A stretch of DNA of 9,127 bases from an uncultured Collinsella sp. (lineage in GTDB: Bacteria > Actinomycetota > Coriobacteriia > Coriobacteriales > Coriobacteriaceae): contig UQHQ01000050.1 in the NCBI GenBank assembly GCA_900540945.1, positions 1 through 9,127 on the forward strand, read 5' to 3'. The position numbers and the translations under genes were made by a program. Numbering within the stretch: the first letter of the stretch is position 1; every line of letters begins with the position of its first letter. Positions 1 through 5,690 of the stretch are shown here, piece after piece. The notes beneath the pieces are model-generated. The model worked only from the letters and a program-made list of their open reading frames with translations, was not told the origin of the DNA and searched no databases.

Positions 1-26
1 TCTGGCGGGCTTGCAGCGTCGGCTGG

Positions 27-52
27 TTACGGCGTTTGGCAAAACGCCGTAA
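27..52 (-). terminator. Stem-loop just after livF, possible operon 3' end
   Basis: A perfect 11-bp inverted repeat has arms at 27-37 and 42-52 with a 4-base loop. On the minus strand it begins about four bases after the livF stop codon. No U-tract follows the stem in either direction, so it is not a textbook intrinsic terminator. It could be a 3'-end stabilising hairpin, or a terminator that needs a protein factor. The hairpin is seen directly; its role is inferred from its place at the end of the operon. Nothing else is recognisable in positions 1-26. Confidence 0.45.
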
Positions 53-56
53 CTAT

Positions 57-770
57 CTAGCCGCCCAGGTAGGCCTTACGCACGTTATCGTCGTGGAGCA
101 GCTCTTGGCCGGTGCCGGTCATGGTGATCTTGCCGGTCTCGAGCACGTAGCCGCGTGTGGCGATCGAGAGCGCCATCTGCGCGTTCTGCTCGACCAGGAG
201 CACCGTGGTACCGGCCTTATGCAGGTCCTCGACGATCTGGAAGATCTGCTCAATCAGAATCGGCGCCAGACCCATGGAGGGCTCATCGAGCATGAGCAGC
301 TTAGGGTTGCTCATAAGGGCGCGGCCCATAACGAGCATCTGCTGCTCGCCGCCCGAAAGGGTACCGGCGACCTGGCGACGGCGTTCCTTCAGGCGCGGGA
401 ACTGCTCGTAGACGCGCTCAAGGTCCGGAGCCACCGTGGACTTGGGCTGCGTATAGGCACCCATTTCCAGGTTCTCCTCGACCGTCATCTGCAAAAAAGC
501 GCGACGACCCTCGGGAACCTGAGCCAGACCCTTACCAACCAGCTTGTCGGCGGGCGTATGGGTGATATCCTCGCCCATAAACTTGATGGAGCCGGTCTTA
601 GAGCGCAGCAGGCCCGAGACGGTCTTGAGCGTCGTGGACTTACCGGCACCGTTCGCACCGATCAGAGCCACGATCTCGCCCTCGTTGACGTTAAAGGAGA
701 TGTCCTTGATGGCGTGGATAGCGCCGTACCAGACGTTGATGTTGTAGACGGAAAGCATCGGCTCTGCCAT
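57..770 (-). CDS. livF: Branched-chain amino acid ABC transporter ATP-binding protein LivF
   Basis: This 237-residue protein is one of the two cytoplasmic ATPases that power LIV-type uptake, working as a pair with LivG under the LivH-LivM membrane core. It is a single ABC domain: Walker A GANGAGKST at about 38-46, Q-loop Q84 followed by the LivF-typical VPEGRR, signature LSGGEQQ at 138-144, and Walker B LLMLDEP ending near 164. The position after the switch glutamate region reads VEQN where many ABC ATPases have histidine, which is usual for LivF. The length matches the family (about 235 residues). The ATG directly follows the livG stop codon (TAAATG), and a purine-rich GGGGGAG just upstream serves as ribosome binding site, so the two are translationally coupled. 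It is the last gene of the operon. Family assignment is firm; the exact substrate cannot be read from the ATPase. Confidence 0.95.
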   Translation of the reverse strand: MAEPMLSVYNINVWYGAIHAIKDISFNVNEGEIVALIGANGAGKSTTLKTVSGLLRSKTGSIKFMGEDITHTPADKLVGKGLAQVPEGRRAFLQMTVEENLEMGAYTQPKSTVAPDLERVYEQFPRLKERRRQVAGTLSGGEQQMLVMGRALMSNPKLLMLDEPSMGLAPILIEQIFQIVEDLHKAGTTVLLVEQNAQMALSIATRGYVLETGKITMTGTGQELLHDDNVRKAYLGG

Positions 771-1631
771 TTAGTTCTCCCCCTTATCCTGCTTGCCCAG
801 ATACGCCTCGATAACGGCATCGTTATTCTGGATTTCCTCGGCCGTGCCCTTGGCGATGACCTTGCCAAAGTTGAGCACGCAGATGCCCTCGCAGATGTTC
901 ATAACGAGCGACATATCATGCTCGATAAGCATGATGGCGATGCCGAAGGTGTCGCGAATCTTGACGATGTTCGCCATGAGTTCTGCGGTCTCGGACGGGT
1001 TCATTCCGGCGGCAGGCTCGTCGAGCAGCAGTAGCTTGGGGTTGGTGGCAAGCGCGCGGACGATTTCCAGACGACGCTGGGCGCCGTAAGGCAGCGATCC
1101 GGCCTGCTCATTTGCCAGGTGCTCCATGTCAAAAATGGACAGCAGCTCCATGGCGCGCTCGTGGGCGGCCTTCTCGTGCTTCCAATACGTCGGCAGGCGC
1201 AGAACGCCCTCAAAGCCGGAGTAGCGCTCCTGGTTGTGCAGGCCGACCTTAACGTTGTCCTCCACCGTCATGGTGTTGAACAGGCGAATGTTCTGGAACG
1301 TACGGGCAATACCCATGCGGTTGACCTGGTAGACCGACTTGCCCGAAGTGTCCTCACCGTCGAGCAGGATGGTGCCGTGCGTGGGCTGGTACACCTTGGT
1401 GAGCAGGTTGAAGACCGTGGTCTTGCCAGCGCCGTTGGGGCCGATGAGACCGGCGATCTCGGTCTTGCCGATGGTCAGGCTAAAGTCGTCTACTGCCTTA
1501 AGGCCTCCAAACTCAATGCCCAAGTGGATGCACTCGAGCGCCGGGCGCTGACCCAGGTCGCGGTCGGGAACGATAGCGCCAGAAGGATACGGGACCATCT
1601 TGCCCTTGTTGAACTCAAACTTACTGGGCAT
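771..1631 (-). CDS. livG: Branched-chain amino acid ABC transporter ATP-binding protein LivG
   Basis: This is the second ATPase of the LIV-type importer, 286 residues from the chosen start. The ABC domain shows Walker A GPNGAGKTT (64-72), Q-loop Q113 in FQNIRLF, the LivG-specific signature LPYGAQRRLEI (from 180), Walker B LLLLDEP (200-206) and H-loop H238 in IEHDM. The ATG at 1631 is chosen because a near-perfect AAGGAGGTG lies 7 bases upstream; a longer reading to a TTG at 1658 would start upstream of that site. The start overlaps the end of livM by 11 bases, which implies coupled translation. Compared with the usual LivG of about 255 residues it has roughly 28 extra residues before the first conserved strand, rich in K, P and R. 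Assignment to LivG rather than LivF rests on the signature and on the insert after the Q-loop. Confidence 0.95.
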   Translation of the reverse strand: MPSKFEFNKGKMVPYPSGAIVPDRDLGQRPALECIHLGIEFGGLKAVDDFSLTIGKTEIAGLIGPNGAGKTTVFNLLTKVYQPTHGTILLDGEDTSGKSVYQVNRMGIARTFQNIRLFNTMTVEDNVKVGLHNQERYSGFEGVLRLPTYWKHEKAAHERAMELLSIFDMEHLANEQAGSLPYGAQRRLEIVRALATNPKLLLLDEPAAGMNPSETAELMANIVKIRDTFGIAIMLIEHDMSLVMNICEGICVLNFGKVIAKGTAEEIQNNDAVIEAYLGKQDKGEN

Positions 1632-2700
1632 CGGCTGCCACCTCCTTCTTGGAAGCAAAGCGGTCCTTAATGCGTGCGAAGAATGCCTTGAGCTGTGGGT
1701 TGTTAGTAAAGACCATGACCAGGATCAACACGATGGCGTAGATGAGCATGCGGTAGTCCGAGAACTGACGGAGCAACTCGGGGAGCACCGTGAGCAGCGC
1801 CGCGGCGATAACGGAACCGCGCATGTTGCCCAGGCCGCCCAGAACCACGAACACCAGAATGAGGATCGACGTGTTGAAGTCGAACTTAGTAGCGGAAAGC
1901 TGCGAGAAGTTACCGCCGAACAAAGCTCCGGCAGCACCGGCGAGGGCGGCGGAAACCACGAAGGCGATCATGCGGTACTGGGTGACGGAGATGCCCACGG
2001 ACTCGGCAGCGATCTTGTTATCGCGCACGGCAATAATGGCACGACCGGTACGGCTGCGAACCAGGTTGAGTACAATCACGAGCGCGACCATAACCAAGAT
2101 GGCGCCGGCAAGGAAGGTCGAATAGGTCGACACGCCCGATGCTCCCTGCGCGCCCTTGATGATGGCGGTGCCGTCCTCGAGCAGGTGCAGGTCGTTGATC
2201 GTAGAGTTACCCGTGATGTTAAAGATCACATGCAGGCCGCGGGAGTCGACGCCCACGATAAGGCAGGTGACGATCTCTTTGATGATCTCGCCAAAAGCCA
2301 GGGTCACGATGGCCAGATAGTCGCCGCTCAGGCGCAGGACCGGGATACCGATCAAGAAGCCCAAGATGGCAGCGGCGATAGCGCCGACCACAATGCTGAT
2401 GATCAGACGCATCGGATCGGACGGAACGGCGCTCTCCAGCGCGACGGCAGTGACGATGCCCGTATAGGCGCCGACGCTCATAAAGCCTGCGTGGCCCAGC
2501 GACAAGTCGCCCGCGATACCAACGACGAGGTTAAGGGAGATGGCCATAACAATGTAGGCCGTAATGGGGACCAGCTGGCCGGCAATCATGCGCGGGATCA
2601 TGTGGTTGGACTGCATAAAGAACACGATGGCGAACGCCACAAGGCACATGGCGTACGTAACAAAGTCGTGACGCGTCTGCTTGTCTTTAAGAAACTTCAT
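1621..2700 (-). CDS. livM: Branched-chain amino acid ABC transporter permease LivM
   Basis: This membrane permease pairs with LivH to form the channel of the LIV-type importer. The 359-residue protein is mostly hydrophobic and has several clear membrane segments. It carries family hallmarks: SLGHAGF near 67-73 followed by GAYTG, the cytoplasmic ATPase-contact loop RDNKIAAESVGI near 226-237, and LGGLGNMRGS near 287. The C-terminus ends in a charged cytoplasmic tail of about 25 residues. The start is uncertain by three codons. The ATG at 2700 has AGGTGA five bases upstream and is preferred; a GTG at 2709, directly after the livH stop, is also possible and would add MSV. The 3' end overlaps livG. 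Length and motifs are those of a complete, intact LivM. Confidence 0.93.
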   Translation of the reverse strand: MKFLKDKQTRHDFVTYAMCLVAFAIVFFMQSNHMIPRMIAGQLVPITAYIVMAISLNLVVGIAGDLSLGHAGFMSVGAYTGIVTAVALESAVPSDPMRLIISIVVGAIAAAILGFLIGIPVLRLSGDYLAIVTLAFGEIIKEIVTCLIVGVDSRGLHVIFNITGNSTINDLHLLEDGTAIIKGAQGASGVSTYSTFLAGAILVMVALVIVLNLVRSRTGRAIIAVRDNKIAAESVGISVTQYRMIAFVVSAALAGAAGALFGGNFSQLSATKFDFNTSILILVFVVLGGLGNMRGSVIAAALLTVLPELLRQFSDYRMLIYAIVLILVMVFTNNPQLKAFFARIKDRFASKKEVAADAQ

Positions 2701-2709
2701 AACGCTCAC

Positions 2710-3591
2710 CTACACCTTCTCGGGGACGTACTTGCCCAAGAGGCCGGCAGGCTTGACGAGCAGGACGATGATCAGAACACCAAAGACGATGGAGTTGGCA
2801 AGGCTCGTGGAAATGTAAGCCTGCGCCATCGCTTCGATGATGCCGATGAGAATGCCGCCGACAAAAGCGCCGGGGATGGAGCCGATGCCACCGAAGACAG
2901 CGGCGTCGAAGGCCTTGATGCCAGGCATAGCACCCGTCGTGGGCTGCAGCACCGGCGAGTAGGAGCACAGCAGCACGCCGGCGATGGCGGCAAGGGCAGA
3001 GCCGATGGCAAACGTCATCGAAATGGTGCGGTTGACGTTGATGCCCATGAGCTGAGCGGCAGCCTTGTCCTCGGACACGGCGCGCATGGCCTTGCCCATC
3101 TTGGTCTTACCTGTAAAGAACATCAGGCCGGCCATGATAACCAGACAGGCGACGATGGTGACGAGCGAGACGGCGCTTACGTTGAACTTGGCCAAGAACT
3201 CCGGCACCTGGAAGGTGACGAGCGAAGTGAAGTTCTTGGGCGTGGCGCCCCACAGAAGCTGCGCGGCGTTCTGCAGGAAGTAGGACACGCCGATAGCCGT
3301 AATCAGAACGGCCAGCGGGCCTGCTTGGCGCAGCGGCTTATAGGCCAGGCCCTCAATGAGAACACCGAGAACCGTGCAGGCCACGCAAGAGAGAACTACA
3401 GATGCCCAGCCCGGGAGGCCGAGATACGACGTGGCGCAGAACGAGACATAGGCACCGACCATGATGACATCGCCGTGAGCGAAGTTGAGCATCTTGGCGA
3501 TACCGTAGACCATGGTGTAGCCCAACGCGATGATGGCGTAGACGCTGCCCATGGACAGGCCGTTGACCAGGTATTGGATAAAGACCGTCAT
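2710..3591 (-). CDS. livH: Branched-chain amino acid ABC transporter permease LivH
   Basis: This is the other membrane permease of the importer, 293 residues. Hallmarks are LNFAHGD at 35-41, the ATPase-contact loop RAVSEDKAAAQLMGIN at 170-185, and FGGIGSIPGAF near 233-243, with several hydrophobic helices between them. The start at 3591 (MTVFIQYLVNG) is chosen because AAAGGGGG sits 9 bases upstream. An ATG at 3600 would abut that site with no spacing. Longer in-frame readings back to 3684 would run through the hairpin-bearing spacer with residues unlike a LivH N-terminus. The stop codon lies directly against the livM start region, so the two permeases are almost certainly co-translated. The length is normal for LivH (about 290-308 residues). 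Confidence 0.94.
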   Translation of the reverse strand: MTVFIQYLVNGLSMGSVYAIIALGYTMVYGIAKMLNFAHGDVIMVGAYVSFCATSYLGLPGWASVVLSCVACTVLGVLIEGLAYKPLRQAGPLAVLITAIGVSYFLQNAAQLLWGATPKNFTSLVTFQVPEFLAKFNVSAVSLVTIVACLVIMAGLMFFTGKTKMGKAMRAVSEDKAAAQLMGINVNRTISMTFAIGSALAAIAGVLLCSYSPVLQPTTGAMPGIKAFDAAVFGGIGSIPGAFVGGILIGIIEAMAQAYISTSLANSIVFGVLIIVLLVKPAGLLGKYVPEKV

Positions 3592-3637
3592 GTTCCACAT
3601 CCCCCTTTCGAATAGGTTTCCAGTTAATGTATGAAAC

Positions 3638-3657
3638 AGGGACGTTACATCGTCCCT
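3638..3657 (-). promoter_or_regulatory. Second stem-loop in the livK-livH spacer
   Basis: Arms AGGGACG (3638-3644) and CGTCCCT (3651-3657) form 7 perfect base pairs around a 6-base loop. On the minus strand the stem is followed by GTTTCAT, a weak U-rich tail. It lies between the first spacer hairpin and the livH ribosome binding site. It may act as a leaky terminator or a processing barrier that lowers livHMGF relative to livK. The pairing is seen; the function is inferred. Confidence 0.4.
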
Positions 3658-3667
3658 AGATACCAAG

Positions 3668-3699
3668 CAAGCAGGGAAGGCCAAAACCTCCCCTGCTTG
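3668..3699 (-). promoter_or_regulatory. First stem-loop after livK
   Basis: Arms 3668-3676 and 3691-3699 pair over 9 bases. One A-C mismatch follows, then 3 more pairs (3678-3680 with 3687-3689) around a 6-base loop. It starts about 30 bases after the livK stop on the minus strand and has no U-tract. A hairpin here would protect the 3' end of a livK transcript from exonucleases, a known way for binding-protein mRNA to accumulate above permease mRNA. The role is inferred. Confidence 0.45.
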
Positions 3700-3730
3700 G
3701 GATCAAAACCGCTCTATGTAAGGCGGCCTA

Positions 3731-4918
3731 TTAGGCCTGTACGTACTTGCCGTCAGTGATGACGTACGCCGTGGGCTCCTTCTGGACCTGACCCTTATCG
3801 TTCCAGGAGAGCTTGCCAGTCAGGCCGTCAACAGTAATGTTGCGCATAGCCTCGGGAAGCTTCTCGGCAACCTCGGTGGGGTCGGCGTCGACACCCAGGC
3901 CGGCCTCCTTGAGAGCCTCGACCACAGCATGCACGCCGTCGTAGGCGTCGGCGGCAAACTGGTCGGGGGTATCGCCGTACTTATCTTTGTAAGCGTTGAC
4001 GAAGTCGGCGTTCTTCTCGTCGTCGGCGGAGAACGGGGTCATGAGCAGCAGACCCTCGGCAAGAGAGGTATCGAAGCCCTCAACGCCCAGGATACCGTCC
4101 ATGCCGTCGCAGCCCATCATCTTGACGTCGTAGCCCATGTCCTTGGCGTTCTTGAGCAGGACGGACGCCGGTGTGTAGTAGATCGGCGCAAAGATCATGG
4201 TGGCGCCAGCCTGCTTGGCCTTGGTCAGCTGGTTGGTAAAGCTCGTGGCGGAGTCGTCCTTAAAGGTCTCCTCGTCAACAATCTCGAGCTTGGACTCAGC
4301 GGCCTGGGCCTTAAAGGAATCTGCGATGCCCGAAGAATAGGCGTCGCCGGAGTTATAGAACAGCACGAACTTCTCGTCCGCATACTTCTGCGCCAGGAAC
4401 TTGGCAGCGTTGACACCCTGGTTGGGGTCGGTGAAGCAAACCTGGAAGACGCAATCCTTGCCCTTGGTAACGTCCTCGGAGGACGCGGACGGGGTAATCA
4501 TGAACGTCTCGGGGTCGTTACCGCACTCAGCAGCAACGGCGACCGACGCACCCGTGGTGGTCGGACCGACAAGGGCCTGCATGCCCCAGTCGAGCAGGGT
4601 GTTGAAGGCGTTGACGGCCTTCTCGCCGTCAGCCTGGTCGTCCTCGGCCTTGCTGACAAGCGGCAGTTCCTTAGTCGAGAAATCCTTGCAGCCAAGCTCG
4701 ACAGCCTGTGTAACGGACTTGCCGTAGGACGCGTTGGCGCCGGTCAGTGGGCCGATGGTGCCGATCTTAAACGAAGCGTCGCCCGAAGCGGAACCACCGT
4801 CGCCGCCGTTGGAGGAGCAGCCAGCTAGAATGGACATCGCCCCCAGACCTGCTGCGCTCGCGATAACGCTCCTGCGATTCATAACAGGGTTCAATGACTT
4901 ACCGGTGAGGCTCGACAT
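3731..4918 (-). CDS. livK: Branched-chain amino acid ABC transporter substrate-binding lipoprotein LivK
   Basis: This is the extracytoplasmic binding protein that captures the amino acid and delivers it to LivHM. It has 395 residues. The N-terminus is a lipoprotein signal: basic n-region with R15-R16, a hydrophobic stretch, then the lipobox LAGC with lipidated C34. A Gly/Ser/Asp-rich linker to about 49 follows, then a type I periplasmic-binding fold (Peripla_BP_6 type) with GTIGPLTGANASYGK near 53-67 and MQALVGPTTTGASVA near 113-127. The start at 4918 is chosen because GAGGAG lies about 7 bases upstream; the internal M13 has no such site. It is the first gene of the operon, the usual place for an abundant binding protein. 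Substrate is inferred from the neighbours: Leu, Ile or Val is likely, but related proteins bind other amino acids or amides. Confidence 0.93.
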   Translation of the reverse strand: MSSLTGKSLNPVMNRRSVIASAAGLGAMSILAGCSSNGGDGGSASGDASFKIGTIGPLTGANASYGKSVTQAVELGCKDFSTKELPLVSKAEDDQADGEKAVNAFNTLLDWGMQALVGPTTTGASVAVAAECGNDPETFMITPSASSEDVTKGKDCVFQVCFTDPNQGVNAAKFLAQKYADEKFVLFYNSGDAYSSGIADSFKAQAAESKLEIVDEETFKDDSATSFTNQLTKAKQAGATMIFAPIYYTPASVLLKNAKDMGYDVKMMGCDGMDGILGVEGFDTSLAEGLLLMTPFSADDEKNADFVNAYKDKYGDTPDQFAADAYDGVHAVVEALKEAGLGVDADPTEVAEKLPEAMRNITVDGLTGKLSWNDKGQVQKEPTAYVITDGKYVQA

Positions 4919-4939
4919 GCGGCTCTCCTCTCAAATCTC

Positions 4940-4985
4940 GTCGGGTTTCGGTTACCCGACAGGCCATCCTTCGCCGTGTTCGGCG
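4940..4985 (-). promoter_or_regulatory. livK leader with two stem-loops
   Basis: Two hairpins sit between the promoter region and the livK ribosome binding site. On the minus strand the first has 5-bp arms (4981-4985 with 4972-4976, loop of 4). The second has 7-bp arms (4954-4960 with 4940-4946, loop of 7). The second ends about 20 bases before the livK start, just ahead of the GAGGAG site. No riboswitch or T-box consensus was recognised, and no leader peptide rich in branched-chain codons was found. They may stabilise the mRNA or modulate translation. Confidence 0.4.
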
Positions 4986-5150
4986 TTCGCAAAATACTAG
5001 ACGCTTTAGTTAAGGAAAGTGGCGATTATTTCAACTTTTCTTTGGATTTGTTCATTTATCCATAATCATGCGTATTTCTGTCGGTTTATGCAGTTTAGCC
5101 ACTTTATTGTGTGAAAGTAATGTTTCCGTTCTGTTACAGGCGTCCCCGCC
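4986..5150 (-). promoter_or_regulatory. livK: AT-rich promoter region of livK
   Basis: This stretch is clearly richer in A and T than the genes around it and lies upstream of livK. On the minus strand TTGAAA (5034-5029) is a good -35 match. The best-placed -10 candidate after a 16-base spacer, TAACTA (5012-5007), is poor. A separate -10-like TAGTAT lies at 4999-4994 without a good -35. If TAGTAT is used, the transcript would begin almost at the first leader hairpin. No exact promoter is claimed. The rest of the 4919-5187 interval holds only the leader above and a weak 4-bp hairpin (5162-5165 with 5171-5174) followed by TTTTATT on the minus strand. That hairpin may be the old terminator of the livK remnant. 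Confidence 0.4.
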
Positions 5151-5187
5151 CTGAATAAAACGACCCCACCGGTCCCGATATATGCAC

Positions 5188-5487
5188 TTAGGCGGCGATG
5201 TACTTGCCGTCCTGAATCACATAGGCCGTAGCGGGCTTTTCGACCTGGCCCTCGTCGTTCCATGTGAGCTCGCCCGTCAGGCCCTCGATCTTGATCTTGC
5301 GCATGGCCTTGGTCGGCTGGTTGATAAAGCTCGTGGAGGAGTCGTCCTTAAAGGTCTCGGTATCGACGATGTCGAGCTTGGACGCCTTGGCCTGCTCGGC
5401 AAAGGCATCGGCGATCTCGCCCGAGACGGCGACGGCGGCACCGGTGGTGACGGGGCCGACGAGCGCCTGCATGCCCCAGTCGCACAG
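5188..5487 (-). pseudogene. Decayed livK paralogue with two in-frame internal deletions
   Basis: An open stretch whose largest Met-started reading is 94 residues (ATG at 5472) is built from three pieces of a LivK. Residues 1-17 match LivK 113-129 (14 of 17 identical by eye). Residues 18-52 match LivK 196-230 (24 of 35). Residues 57-94 match LivK 358-395 to the exact C-terminus (25 of 38). About 66 and 123 residues are missing between the pieces, and both joins keep the frame. Upstream, resemblance continues through LCDWG before an in-frame stop at about 5521-5523. There is no signal peptide, no lipobox and no ribosome binding site before the internal Met, so a functional binding protein is excluded. 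It looks like a tandem livK copy that lost its 5' half and two internal blocks. A short expressed peptide cannot be ruled out but is unlikely. Confidence 0.85.
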
Positions 5488-5599
5488 GGCAAACCTTATG
5501 GTGCAAACGTTGACAGTTTGTTACGGAAGTTCGTTTGTAGCGAGCGTGTTTCCAATGTTTCCGCAGCGTTTCGGGGGTGCCGTTTTGTGCGACTCCTGT

Positions 5600-5687
5600 T
5601 GCCTGGCGAGCACGCGTCCTCGGTTCACGCTAGAATGCACTCAACCTTTAAGCGATTTATCCATCCATAAGATGCACGAAGGAGCTA
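5600..5687 (+). promoter_or_regulatory. hom: Putative promoter and ribosome binding site of hom
   Basis: TAGAAT at 5631-5636 matches five of six bases of the -10 consensus, but no convincing -35 lies 16-18 bases before it. The ribosome binding site GAAGGAG lies about 6 bases before the ATG at 5691 and fixes that start. A perfect TTGACA occurs further up at 5510-5515, without a good -10 at the right distance. Nothing else is recognised between the livK remnant and hom. Confidence 0.4.
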
Positions 5688-5690
5688 TCT

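Noticed and set aside
1600..3615. A 671-codon open frame on the plus strand opposite livM and livH, with similar long frames at 36-1034, 1119-1670 and 3929-4828.
   Set aside because: These are codon-aligned shadows: TTA, CTA and TCA codons are rare in these G/C-ending genes, so the opposite frame lacks stops. The translations are rich in H, D, Q and G with no domain, while the minus-strand genes are complete and conserved.
5050..5080. A tiny minus-strand frame (ATG ATT ATG GAT AAA TGA) as a possible leader peptide for liv attenuation.
   Set aside because: It has no ribosome binding site, only one branched-chain codon, and no terminator/antiterminator pair next to it.
5182..5670. A 162-codon plus-strand frame across the livK remnant and the hom upstream region.
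   Set aside because: Half of it is the reverse of the livK remnant and half is spacer. There is no ribosome binding site and no family resemblance.
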